NCBI GenBank assembly: GCA_002788515.1
Contig: PFRJ01000016.1
Span: forward strand, 1 to 31,269
DNA from: Nitrosopumilales archaeon CG_4_9_14_0_2_um_filter_34_16
GTDB taxonomy: Archaea > Thermoproteota > Nitrososphaeria > Nitrososphaerales > Nitrosopumilaceae
Length of the DNA: 31,269 bases
Direction: 5' to 3'
The notes under the pieces: model-generated
The model's database searches: none
What the model saw: only the letters and a program-made list of their open reading frames with translations
What the model was told of the DNA's origin: nothing
Shown: one piece after another, positions 7,441 to 15,064 of the stretch
Numbering within the stretch: the first letter of the stretch is position 1
Layout: the number at the start of each line of letters is the position of its first letter
Translations under genes and position numbers: made by a program

Positions 7441-8412
7441 TCAATACCCTACTGAATAAGTTGGCTTTTTTTGATTCATTCCTAAAATCAAATTCTTTAC
7501 AGTGATCTTTGCCATCTTGATCCTTGTCTCTTTTGTTGAACTTCCTATGTGTGGGGCAAGAACTACGTTTTGTAAATTCGTTAGCGGATTGCTTTTTTTT
7601 ATTGGTTCTGATTCAAATACATCCAAGCCTGCTCCTGAAATAATTTTTTTATTTAATGCGATTATTAGATCTTTTTCATTAACTATTTTCCCTCTTGATG
7701 TGTTGATTAAAAATGCTGATTTTTTCATTTTTTTAAAAATTTTCATATTAAACAAGTGATCTGTTTCTTTTGTATGAGGCACATGAATTGAAATAAAATC
7801 ACTTTGACTGATAAGTTTCTCAAACGATACGTATTTTACATTTAATGATTTTTCTTTTGATTTTGAAACACGTTTTCTGTTGTGATATAAGATTTTCATA
7901 TCGAATGCTTTTGCCCTTTTGGCAAGTGTTCCTCCAATTCTTCCCAATCCAAAAATTCCAATTGTTTTACCTTGAAGATCATTTCCTACATAATCTGATG
8001 CTCCAAAGATCTCTTTCCACCTTCCATCTCGAATAATTCTATCTCCTTCTGAAACTCTTCTTGATATGTCAAGTAGTAATGAAAATGCTAAATCTGCTGT
8101 TGCATCTGTTAATACTTCTGGTGTGTACCCAACACGAATTTTCTTTTTCTTAGCATGTTCTGTATCTATATGATCAAAACCTACACTATACGTGCTAATG
8201 ACCTTTAGATTTTTTGCACATTCCATTGTATCTTTATTGATTATGTCATATGGGAAACAAATGAGCCCTTCAACATCTCTAATTTTTGATCGCAGTTTCG
8301 TTAGCGGTATTGGAATTTTTCCAGAATGAATCTCAATTTGATATTTTTCTTTTAATGTTTTTAGTGCAAAACCATGTAAAGTCCTTGTAAGAAACACTTT
8401 CTTTTTCATCAT
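7441..8412 (-). CDS. D-isomer-specific 2-hydroxyacid dehydrogenase (glyoxylate/hydroxypyruvate reductase-like)
   Basis: A 323-residue NAD(P)-dependent dehydrogenase with the full fold. Its Rossmann motif is GIFGLGRIG (G155, G157, G160), and the catalytic Arg240 (NTSRGKIV), Glu269 (FESEP) and His288 (APHIGSS) are all present. The second strand ends in HNRKR (177-181) with no acidic residue, which favours NADPH and resembles glyoxylate/hydroxypyruvate reductases more than NAD-specific SerA. There is no C-terminal ACT domain, so it is not a long-form phosphoglycerate dehydrogenase. Probable reaction: reduction of glyoxylate, hydroxypyruvate or another short 2-oxo acid. Two Met codons open the frame; either could be used. 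It is divergent from the Cys-rich mini-gene at 8463. Confidence 0.85.
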   Translation of the reverse strand: MMKKKVFLTRTLHGFALKTLKEKYQIEIHSGKIPIPLTKLRSKIRDVEGLICFPYDIINKDTMECAKNLKVISTYSVGFDHIDTEHAKKKKIRVGYTPEVLTDATADLAFSLLLDISRRVSEGDRIIRDGRWKEIFGASDYVGNDLQGKTIGIFGLGRIGGTLAKRAKAFDMKILYHNRKRVSKSKEKSLNVKYVSFEKLISQSDFISIHVPHTKETDHLFNMKIFKKMKKSAFLINTSRGKIVNEKDLIIALNKKIISGAGLDVFESEPIKKSNPLTNLQNVVLAPHIGSSTKETRIKMAKITVKNLILGMNQKKPTYSVGY

Positions 8413-8433
8413 TATTGAAATTCATCTCAAACC

Positions 8434-8440
8434 ATTTATA
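8434..8440 (+). promoter_or_regulatory. TATA-like box before the Cys-rich mini-gene
   Basis: ATTTATA lies about 23-29 nt upstream of the GTG at 8463. With no ribosome site before that GTG, this supports a leaderless transcript and the shorter start. Confidence 0.5.
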
Positions 8441-8462
8441 CGATTTCTTTGTAAACCCTTCA

Positions 8463-8609
8463 GTGTCTTCAAAAGTCAAGGAGGAAGAAGAGTTTGCAAT
8501 TTGTGTAGAATGTGGAAATTCCATTGAAAAGTGTGGTTGTGTATGTCCTTATTGTGGTGAACGTGATAAATGTGAATGTGCATTGTTTGATGCAGCTACT
8601 GGTGGTTAG
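8463..8609 (+). CDS. Cysteine-rich zinc-ribbon-like mini-protein, 48 aa
   Basis: The 48 residues include eight cysteines arranged CVEC...KCGCVCPYC...KCEC in under 30 residues, enough for two small zinc sites, preceded by an acidic stretch. The GTG at 8463 is chosen because a TATA-like box sits just upstream and the frame before it shares bases with the divergent promoter of the dehydrogenase. A longer frame from 8415 (64 aa) is possible but less likely. Function unknown; a nucleic-acid or protein-binding zinc module is a reasonable guess. It sits 49 bases before the 2-oxoacid oxidoreductase operon. Confidence 0.65.
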   Translation: MSSKVKEEEEFAICVECGNSIEKCGCVCPYCGERDKCECALFDAATGG

Positions 8610-8658
8610 GATAAATACACCATCATACTATTAAAATTCAAGAAATGAGTGATTGCCT

Positions 8659-10569
8659 ATGAGTTTTGTGGATTTTTCTTGGTTAATTGGTGGTCCTCAA
8701 GGAAGTGGTATTGAATCTGGTGCGAACATATTTTCAAAAGTTTGTGCAGAAATGGGATATCAAATATTTGGTAAAAGAGAATTCTATTCTAATATCAAGG
8801 GTGAGCATAGTTACTTCACTGTACGAGTTGCTGATAAAAAAATTCATTCAAATGTAAACGATGTGACATTAATGGCGGCATTTGATGCAGAAACAATCTT
8901 TCGTCATTTTAATGAGGTGATATCTGGTGGGGGAATAATATATGATTCTGATTTAGGGGACACCCCAACAGATTCTGTTCATACTCTTGATGCTCCATTC
9001 AAAGAAAGATTACATAAAGAGTTAGAATCAAAAAATAAATCATTCACTATATCTGGTGTGCTGGAAATTGCAAAAGATAATGGCGTCAAATTATTTCCTG
9101 TATCTTTTAAATCTCTTCTTGAATCTCTTTCAGAAGAAACTGAAAATCCTAGATTAAAGGGATTAATCAGAATGTTCAATGTTATTGGCGTGTCGTTATC
9201 TTTAGGATTAGTTAAGATGCCTCCTGACTCTTTACAAAAAACAATAGAAACTATTTTTTCAAAAAAACCAGAAATAGCAAAAATCAATCAACAAACTGCA
9301 AATTATTCCTATAACTACGCATCTGCAAAGTTTGAAAACTTTGATCACACATTGCCTGGAGTTCAAAAAGAACCTGGAACTATTTTGATTCAAGGATTTC
9401 AAGGAACAGCTTTAGGAAAAATGGCGTGTGGCTGCAGACTACAACCCTATTACCCGATCACCCCTGCTTCTGATGAATCCGTATACTTGGAGTCAAATGA
9501 AATTTTAGAAATAATTGATGAAAGACCTGGGTCTACTGCTGTAATTCAAACCGAAGATGAAATCTGTGCGATGGGGATGACCATTGGTGGTGCATTGACT
9601 GGAACACGTTCTGCGACATGTACTTCTGGTCCTGGATTTGCATTGATGACTGAAATGCTGGGTTGGGCTGGAATGAATGAAGTACCTGTTGTTATTACAA
9701 ATTATCAAAGAAGTGGGCCTTCTACTGGACTTCCAACTAGACATGGTCAAGATGATTTACTTTTTGCAGTATATGCAGGCCATGGAGACTTTCCAAAAAT
9801 TGTTTATGCTTCAGGTGATGTTGAAGAGAGTTTCTATGATACTGGAAACTGTTTTAATTATGCAGATGTCTTTCAGGTTCCAGTAATTCACATGATGGAC
9901 AAGTTCCATGCAAGTTCTGTAATCACGTGCAAAAGGTTTGATCCTCAAAAAATAATAATTAACAGAGGCAAACTCTTAGAAAAAGTAGATGATGGTTATA
10001 GAAGATTTGAGTTTACTGACGATGGTGTGTCACCTCGTTCTAGATTGGGACTAGATAATGGGATTTTTTGGAATACTGGTGATGAATCTGATGAATTTGG
10101 TCATATTAGTGAAGATCCAATTTTACGTGTAAAAATGATGGATAAGAGAATGTCTCGCCTAGATTTAATTCTTAAAAATATCCCTGTTGAAGAACAGGTT
10201 GTATCTTTTGGTGTTGAAGAATATACTATAATTTCATGGGGATCAACAATTGGTCCAGTTCGAGATGCACTTGACTTGCTGAAAAAAGAAGGGATCTCTA
10301 TTGGTTTAATCCAATTAAAGTTGCTGAATCCATTTCCTGGTGACTATGTTAATTCTTTGTTAAAAAATAACAAAACCATAATTGATGTCGAAGCAAATCA
10401 TTCTGGTCAACTAGGAAAACTATTCAAACAAAACACCGGTCGTGATGTTGACTACTTTATATTAAAATACACTGGACGTGCTATGACTAGTACTGAAGTT
10501 TATGATTCACTTAAGAAAATTATTCAGAATAAAGCAAACAAACGGGAGATTTTAATGCATGGCGCTTAA
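8659..10569 (+). CDS. korA: 2-oxoacid:ferredoxin oxidoreductase, fused gamma-alpha subunit
   Basis: Large subunit of a two-subunit, CoA-dependent 2-oxoacid:ferredoxin oxidoreductase. Residues 1 to about 190 are the gamma domain, beginning with GGPQGSGIES. The alpha (pyrimidine-binding) domain follows, with YPITPASD at about 265-272, matching the archaeal fused type. About 636 residues is normal for the fused form. The enzyme decarboxylates 2-oxoglutarate, pyruvate or related acids to the acyl-CoA and reduces ferredoxin; which substrate cannot be told from the sequence. ATG at 8659 is preferred over TTG at 8653 because GTGAT ends six bases before it. The stop overlaps the beta gene by 11 bases. 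Confidence 0.93.
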   Translation: MSFVDFSWLIGGPQGSGIESGANIFSKVCAEMGYQIFGKREFYSNIKGEHSYFTVRVADKKIHSNVNDVTLMAAFDAETIFRHFNEVISGGGIIYDSDLGDTPTDSVHTLDAPFKERLHKELESKNKSFTISGVLEIAKDNGVKLFPVSFKSLLESLSEETENPRLKGLIRMFNVIGVSLSLGLVKMPPDSLQKTIETIFSKKPEIAKINQQTANYSYNYASAKFENFDHTLPGVQKEPGTILIQGFQGTALGKMACGCRLQPYYPITPASDESVYLESNEILEIIDERPGSTAVIQTEDEICAMGMTIGGALTGTRSATCTSGPGFALMTEMLGWAGMNEVPVVITNYQRSGPSTGLPTRHGQDDLLFAVYAGHGDFPKIVYASGDVEESFYDTGNCFNYADVFQVPVIHMMDKFHASSVITCKRFDPQKIIINRGKLLEKVDDGYRRFEFTDDGVSPRSRLGLDNGIFWNTGDESDEFGHISEDPILRVKMMDKRMSRLDLILKNIPVEEQVVSFGVEEYTIISWGSTIGPVRDALDLLKKEGISIGLIQLKLLNPFPGDYVNSLLKNNKTIIDVEANHSGQLGKLFKQNTGRDVDYFILKYTGRAMTSTEVYDSLKKIIQNKANKREILMHGA

Positions 10570-11521
10570 ACTATCTGACTACAAAACAGATGTTCATAAT
10601 GATTGGTGTCCTGGATGTGGGGATTTTGGAATAGTCAATGCCATTCAAATGGCGCTAGCTGAGATGGGAATAGAGCGGGACAAGGCTGTAATGTTTTCAG
10701 GAATTGGATGTTCTGGTAAAACATCGCATTTTATCAATACTTATGGTGTTCATACACTACATGGACGAGTTTTAACATTTGCACAAGGTGCAAAGATTGC
10801 AAATCCCGAGTTGACAGTTGTTGCCGTAGGTGGTGACGGTGATGGTTTGGGAATTGGTGCAGGTCATTTTGTCGCTGCTGGAAGACGAAATGTGGATATG
10901 ACTTACATAATTTTTGATAATGGTGTTTACGGTTTAACAAAAGGACAAGCATCTCCAACTCTAAAGCTTGGAGAAAAAACAAAATCATTACCTTCTCCAA
11001 ATACGAACTCCAATGTCAATCCAATTGGTTTGGCAATTGCAAGTGGTTTTACATTTGTCGCTCGTGGATATTCTTATGATGTAAGGCATCTCAAAGATTT
11101 GATAATTCAAGCAGTTCGACACAAAGGTCTCTCATTTCTTGATGTTTTACAGCCTTGTCCTACATACAATGATCTTAATACTAGAGATTGGTATGCTGGA
11201 ACTGATTTAGTTGATGAAGCTCAAAAGAGACATTCTAGAATCTATAAACTAGAAGAGCAAGGATTTGAACCAGTAGTTCATTATGATTCCGAACCTGAAG
11301 TAAACGAGAAGCTATCTCAGGCATTGATTAAATCTCTTGAATGGGGAGCCAAAATACCAATAGGGGTCTTTTACAAAAATCCATTAGTTTCTACTTATAC
11401 TCAACGATTACAAGACAAGATTCCAAATTATTTAGAAAACCCTCCCGCAAAACAAAACATATCCAAAAATGGTCATTCAAACACTGACATTTCGATGATA
11501 TTGGATTCTTTAGAAGTGTAA
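10559..11521 (+). CDS. korB: 2-oxoacid:ferredoxin oxidoreductase, beta subunit
   Basis: Thiamine-diphosphate and [4Fe-4S] subunit of the enzyme encoded upstream, 320 residues. WCPGCGDFG (C17, C20) and GIGCSG (C51) supply cluster ligands. The TPP motif runs from GGDGDGLGIG (91-100) to DNGVYGLTKGQ (120-130). The late cysteine in LQPCPTYND is the further conserved one. No ferredoxin-like delta subunit is encoded next to it, so an external ferredoxin must accept the electrons; one candidate is the extended ferredoxin at 28672. Translation is probably coupled to korA by the 11-base overlap. Confidence 0.95.
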   Translation: MALKLSDYKTDVHNDWCPGCGDFGIVNAIQMALAEMGIERDKAVMFSGIGCSGKTSHFINTYGVHTLHGRVLTFAQGAKIANPELTVVAVGGDGDGLGIGAGHFVAAGRRNVDMTYIIFDNGVYGLTKGQASPTLKLGEKTKSLPSPNTNSNVNPIGLAIASGFTFVARGYSYDVRHLKDLIIQAVRHKGLSFLDVLQPCPTYNDLNTRDWYAGTDLVDEAQKRHSRIYKLEEQGFEPVVHYDSEPEVNEKLSQALIKSLEWGAKIPIGVFYKNPLVSTYTQRLQDKIPNYLENPPAKQNISKNGHSNTDISMILDSLEV

Positions 11522-11572
11522 ATTACGGTCTTGAACCTAACAAGTTATAGGCAAGTTTCGTAGAATGTTATT

Positions 11573-12013
11573 TTGCATTTGAATATTAACGACGCAAATA
11601 AAATATTTAGAAAATCAATAATCAAAGGTTTCTTTGAGCCTCAACTTGTTAATCTGGATTTTAAAAAATCTCCTGTAAAACACCCATCAATCACTGATGA
11701 TGGGCTTATGCAATCTGATTTGCTTCATATCTTTTTTGATGTAGAAACTGGTTCTGATTATCCTGATGGTGATGAGTGGTTTATTGTGGAATTATTATTC
11801 CCTCATGATGTAAAACTTCCTGATAATTTGAAAGGAACAGACTATTTCACCACTCTTTCTGTTGATGAAAATACTACTTACTGGCATCATCGTGAATTGA
11901 TTCGCTACAAATATGGAAAATCAAAAAAACTTGTTGACGCTTTAGAATTTTTAGAAACAAAATACAAAGAACTTCATGGATTATTGGAACCGTTACAGAA
12001 AGATCTCAAGTAA
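11573..12013 (+). CDS. Conserved hypothetical protein, 146 aa
   Basis: Not recognised. A soluble, acidic 146-residue protein with no signal peptide or membrane segment. Its centre is rich in aromatic and acidic residues (FFDVETGSDYPDGDEWFIVE around 60-80), with a YWHHRELIRYKYGK basic-aromatic patch near 103-116 and a C-terminal helix. The start is TTG at 11573, with a TATA-like GTTATA about 30 nt upstream. It follows korB by 51 bases on the same strand and meets the next gene tail to tail with an eight-base overlap of the stops. Confidence 0.6.
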   Translation: MHLNINDANKIFRKSIIKGFFEPQLVNLDFKKSPVKHPSITDDGLMQSDLLHIFFDVETGSDYPDGDEWFIVELLFPHDVKLPDNLKGTDYFTTLSVDENTTYWHHRELIRYKYGKSKKLVDALEFLETKYKELHGLLEPLQKDLK

Positions 12014-12539
12014 CTTGATTCCATGAATCTCCGCTGAAATTATATTTTTTATTTTCAGATGAAGCCGTATTAAGACGCCATCTGATTGTTTCTGGATCAA
12101 ATTTGTATGTTAGTTCTGAAATGTCTGATGGTATTTTTTCAGGATCTAAATGGTATGGCAGTAATTCTAACACAAAATCCATTTTTTCCAATGCGTTATC
12201 AAACCATTGCTTATCTTCTATGTCTACAGTGAAGATAATTTTTGGTTTTCCTAAAAAATTAATTTTAATTTTTAATGCATTTCCATTACCTCTTCTTCGT
12301 TTCATCTCTTTGAAAACTGATTTGATTTTTTCCCAACGCTTAAAATCAAACCATTGGAAAAACTCTTCATTGAATTGAAGCGGAATTTCGATATCTAAAG
12401 AACTGACAAAATTTTCATCATCCATCTCTATTTCATCTTGAATAATGGTAAAGTGGGAATTTAGAAATCCATAAAGAACTTCAATCTCCCATGGTGAAAT
12501 TCCATAATATCGTAATGTTGTTTCCAAACTTTCTGGCAA
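12006..12539 (-). CDS. Conserved hypothetical protein, 177 aa
   Basis: Not recognised. A soluble 177-residue protein, acidic at the N-terminus (IIQDEIEMDDENF), with a basic central KRRRGNG stretch around 80-90 followed by beta strands (LKIKINFLGKPKIIFTVDIE). There are many Trp and Phe, and no metal motif or membrane span. The TTG start at 12539 has CTTTAATT about 27 nt upstream, consistent with a leaderless transcript; no in-frame ATG is near. It is divergent from the gene at 12619, with an 80-base spacer holding both promoters. Confidence 0.55.
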   Translation of the reverse strand: MPESLETTLRYYGISPWEIEVLYGFLNSHFTIIQDEIEMDDENFVSSLDIEIPLQFNEEFFQWFDFKRWEKIKSVFKEMKRRRGNGNALKIKINFLGKPKIIFTVDIEDKQWFDNALEKMDFVLELLPYHLDPEKIPSDISELTYKFDPETIRWRLNTASSENKKYNFSGDSWNQVT

Positions 12540-12618
12540 TGATTTAAAATCTTGAAAATTGTAATTAAAGCTTCAAATCAGCAAAACTAGTACAAATTAA
12601 CCTTAAAACTAAAATTAT

Positions 12619-12972
12619 ATGGCTATTCATATTACTTTAGACATGAAGAAAGAATTTGTTGTAAAAAGTATTGATTCAGCTCCTGACGGTGCCCCATATG
12701 TCATAGTCTCGTTGTCATCTCTTAAGGATCTCAAAGAAGGGACTCAGAATCCACAATCTCCTTTTGGAAGTCCAAAAGTTATGGGATTTTCAAACATGAA
12801 TGATATGATGAAAGATCTAAACAAATTGATGTCTGGGATGGGTGGCGGTATGGGAATGCAGTCTGGTGTTACTCAACTAAAACTTGAAATGCATGAATAC
12901 AAAGAGATGGGTCTTTCAGTTGGAGATAAGGTCTTTTTGGAATTAAGTAAAGACGAACCACTCGGTGTTTAG
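12619..12972 (+). CDS. Conserved hypothetical protein with Met/Gly-rich linker, 117 aa
   Basis: Not recognised. The 117-residue protein has a beta-rich N-terminal part (HITLDMKKEFVVKSI), a low-complexity Met/Gly middle (MNDMMKDLNKLMSGMGGG, about residues 61-78), and a C-terminal beta part (TQLKLEMHEYKEMGLSVGDK) that resembles a small barrel. The Met-rich stretch recalls the M domain of SRP54 or flexible chaperone linkers, but this is only a resemblance. ATG at 12619 follows an A/T-rich CCTTAAAAC box by about 20 nt. The gene meets the next one tail to tail with one base between. Confidence 0.6.
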   Translation: MAIHITLDMKKEFVVKSIDSAPDGAPYVIVSLSSLKDLKEGTQNPQSPFGSPKVMGFSNMNDMMKDLNKLMSGMGGGMGMQSGVTQLKLEMHEYKEMGLSVGDKVFLELSKDEPLGV

Positions 12973-12973
12973 A

Positions 12974-13528
12974 TTACCAAACTGTATTGAAATATTTCCA
13001 ACCATAAAAAGCTGCAATTGTGCCAATCACAAATAGCATTGGTTTCCAAGCAAATACTGGTATGCTTGGTGTTGCAAGTTTAACTTTGTAATTATCTGCA
13101 ATTGCATTAACGTATTTTTTGATTTTATCGTGCCAAATGGTATAATCGATTTGATATTTTTTCAAAATCTCTTCTACTTCATAAACTACTGGTGTTCTTT
13201 GAGAAAACAAATGCTGAAGATAGTCTCTTGAAACTTCTACTTCTGCATGAATTCCAATTAACCCTTTTTTTAGATCAACCATTCTGATGTGCATTTCCCA
13301 TGGTTTTTTTAATTTTAGATTCAAACCATTTCCTATCTGTCCTGGTTGTTTGTGTTCAAATTTTACTTTGGTAAATCCTTCTGCTGCAAAAATCTTTGTT
13401 AGTTCTTCAAAGCTTTTCTTTACAACAATATGAAGTTGTTCTACACCATCTTTACTGTCCACATTAATTTTGTGTTTTATTCCATCCAGAAATGAAACTG
13501 TTTTAGGATATGTGGTGAGATATTCCAT
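12974..13528 (-). CDS. Hypothetical tail-anchored membrane protein, 184 aa
   Basis: Not recognised. A soluble domain of about 155 residues is followed by one C-terminal hydrophobic segment (about 163-177, MLFVIGTIAAFYGW) and a very short tail, so it is likely tail-anchored with the large domain in the cytoplasm. The domain holds GLNLKLKKPWEMHIRM and GLIGIHAEVEVSRDY strands and a charged helix. No N-terminal signal. The ATG at 13528 opens the frame. It is on the same strand as cofE and 49 bases downstream of it, so co-transcription is likely. Confidence 0.6.
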   Translation of the reverse strand: MEYLTTYPKTVSFLDGIKHKINVDSKDGVEQLHIVVKKSFEELTKIFAAEGFTKVKFEHKQPGQIGNGLNLKLKKPWEMHIRMVDLKKGLIGIHAEVEVSRDYLQHLFSQRTPVVYEVEEILKKYQIDYTIWHDKIKKYVNAIADNYKVKLATPSIPVFAWKPMLFVIGTIAAFYGWKYFNTVW

Positions 13529-13577
13529 TATTTTTTTTCAGTAAATTCCTCTATTTAAAGCAGAATAATATTTCAGG

Positions 13578-14354
13578 CTAATTTTTTGGAGGATTTGACA
13601 GTCCTCTTACGTAAACACACTGATCTGGCGATATTGCCATTTCTGATGGATTGATTTTTCTGTCAGTGAGTTTCGCGTCTGAGTTTCTTATTATTGCAAA
13701 TGGTTTTGATTCTGCACCTTCGCCCATTTTGTGGTTTGCTATGGTTGCAAGATTGTCTACAACTGCTTGAAATGTAACTTTTAATGGATTGCCATCTAGA
13801 TCTTTTTTTGCTCTCATATCTAAGACAGGTTCAATCCCTGCACAAGATATTGCAACTCCTGATGTGCCGATTCTTGCTGGCATTAATCTACTATCTACAA
13901 GGATAACTCCGACATGGATGAAGAATTTTAAGAAAATTTTTCTACGAATTTCTTCTGCTACGAGATATGGGTTGACTGGATATAGTATAGCCTTCCCTTT
14001 TTTTGCGTTTGATTTATCAATTCCTGCATTTGGTGCCATAATGTTGTCTGCAGATGTAATGACAAATCCTCCGATTCCCCCAAAAATTTTATCTGATTCT
14101 CTGATGATAATCTCTGCAATTTCAGCTTTTAGTTGATATATCTTTGAAACTTTCCTACCTTCTTCAGATGGTATGATTTTGTCTAAATCCACAATTCTTC
14201 CTTGTGAGTTTGAAACGTATTTCGTAGAAATTACTAAAACATCTCCTTCTTCCAAAACTATGTCGTTTTTTCCTAATGTTTTCAGCAATGTTTCAAAAAT
14301 ATCAAATTTTGTCTCCATTTTCTCTGCTACAAGTGGAAAAACCGTTAATTGCAC
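13578..14354 (-). CDS. cofE: Coenzyme F420-0:L-glutamate ligase
   Basis: Adds L-glutamate residues to F420-0 using GTP. The 258-residue length is usual for archaeal CofE. Family marks in order: EEGDVLVISTKYVSNSQGR near the N-terminus; SADNIMAPNAGIDKSNA in the middle, the nucleotide/metal-binding part; LVDSRLMPARIGTSGVAI; and GNPLKVTFQAVVDNLA with KMGEGAESKPFA. The start is a GTG at 14354; no in-frame ATG precedes the conserved region. Its presence implies F420 biosynthesis and F420-dependent oxidoreductases in the cell. It is the first gene of a short minus-strand unit with the tail-anchored protein. Confidence 0.92.
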   Translation of the reverse strand: MQLTVFPLVAEKMETKFDIFETLLKTLGKNDIVLEEGDVLVISTKYVSNSQGRIVDLDKIIPSEEGRKVSKIYQLKAEIAEIIIRESDKIFGGIGGFVITSADNIMAPNAGIDKSNAKKGKAILYPVNPYLVAEEIRRKIFLKFFIHVGVILVDSRLMPARIGTSGVAISCAGIEPVLDMRAKKDLDGNPLKVTFQAVVDNLATIANHKMGEGAESKPFAIIRNSDAKLTDRKINPSEMAISPDQCVYVRGLSNPPKN

Positions 14355-14419
14355 AATGTTTTGGTATTTCTTTTCTTTTTTATTGTTGTGAATAATTAGA
14401 ATTGCTGTAGGTATGGCAC

Positions 14420-14635
14420 ATGCAACAAAATGAAATAGATGAAATTTTAGATTACATCAATAGCAAAGTTGCTGAAGATGTGCCTAGTCTTGTAAAAATG
14501 ATTGTTAGAAAAAAGATATCAAATTTTCAATCTTTTGAGGTTGAATCTCTGCCCGAGTCTTTGAGATCTTGCACTGTCGAAGAATTAATTTCTATCGTAA
14601 AACATGGTTTGGATACCAGAAAATTAAAAATCTAA
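14420..14635 (+). CDS. Hypothetical small helical protein, 71 aa
   Basis: Not recognised. A 71-residue all-helical, acidic protein (EIDEILDYINSKVAEDV at the N-terminus; SCTVEELISIVKHGLDT near the end) with one cysteine and no membrane segment. ATG at 14420 is used; an earlier ATG at 14413 is in another frame. It is divergent from cofE with 65 bases between. It may bind a partner protein; nothing in the sequence assigns a function. Confidence 0.55.
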   Translation: MQQNEIDEILDYINSKVAEDVPSLVKMIVRKKISNFQSFEVESLPESLRSCTVEELISIVKHGLDTRKLKI

Positions 14636-14734
14636 CTTTGGTCTAGATTATGAAATAATTCAATATCGTTTGAAATGTGATTTTATGGACAAATCATTCA
14701 TTATGGTTTTAAGTAAATTTCACCATATACTATC

Positions 14735-14809
14735 ATGTCAAAGAATAATGAGTCTGAATCTTGGGAACAACTCTATGGTTTATCTTGGACAATACTTGAC
14801 GAAGAATAA
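14735..14809 (+). CDS. Possible 24-aa mini-protein
   Basis: ATG to TAA frame of 24 residues with two tryptophans (NNESESWEQLYGLSWTILD). A TATA-like GGTTTTAAGT lies about 23-32 nt before the ATG, the spacing for a leaderless transcript, and hairpins follow downstream. Composition is acidic and aromatic, unlike random AT-rich sequence. Too short to be sure; conservation would decide. Confidence 0.35.
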   Translation: MSKNNESESWEQLYGLSWTILDEE

Positions 14810-14851
14810 TACTTCAGGTTTCACCAGATAAGCTCGGAGAAATCGGTAAAA

Positions 14852-14868
14852 ATCACAAACTCTGTGAT
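14852..14868 (+). other. Perfect 6-bp hairpin (ATCACA-5-TGTGAT)
   Basis: Inverted repeat with a 5-base loop in the gap before the leuC-type gene. It could be part of a small RNA or an operator. No T-run follows, so it is not a terminator. Confidence 0.35.
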
Positions 14869-14940
14869 ATAATAAGACAAAAAGAAAGCAAAAAATAATT
14901 TTAAATGTTAATTAGCATACTCAAATCCAAAATATAATAA

Positions 14941-14975
14941 AAAGAAGGTCATACTGAATTTTTTTGGCCTTTTTT
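14941..14975 (+). terminator. Hairpin with T-run, terminator-like
   Basis: AAAGAAGGTC can pair with GGCCTTTTTT (with G-T pairs) around a 15-base loop that itself contains seven T. It would end a transcript from the mini-ORF region and insulate the downstream leuC-type operon. Confidence 0.4.
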
Positions 14976-15033
14976 GTAAAAAATCCATAGATATGCAATT
15001 TCCATATCTGACATTCAAACAGATTCTGAAAAG

Positions 15034-15041
15034 CTTTTAAT
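15034..15041 (+). promoter_or_regulatory. TATA-like box of the leuC/leuD operon
   Basis: CTTTTAAT lies 24-31 nt before the ATG at 15065. No ribosome site precedes that ATG, so the first mRNA of the operon is probably leaderless. Confidence 0.5.
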
Positions 15042-15064
15042 CTGTAGGACAAGCTTTTCCGATT

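Larger units (their letters stand above)
14636..15064 (+). other. 430-base gap: possible mini-ORF, two hairpins, leuC promoter
   Basis: No long gene. It holds a possible 24-residue ORF (14735-14809), a perfect hairpin (14852-14868), a longer stem with T-run (14941-14975), and a TATA-like box (15034-15041) before the leuC-type gene. A small RNA between 14810 and 14980 is possible but not shown. Confidence 0.5.
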
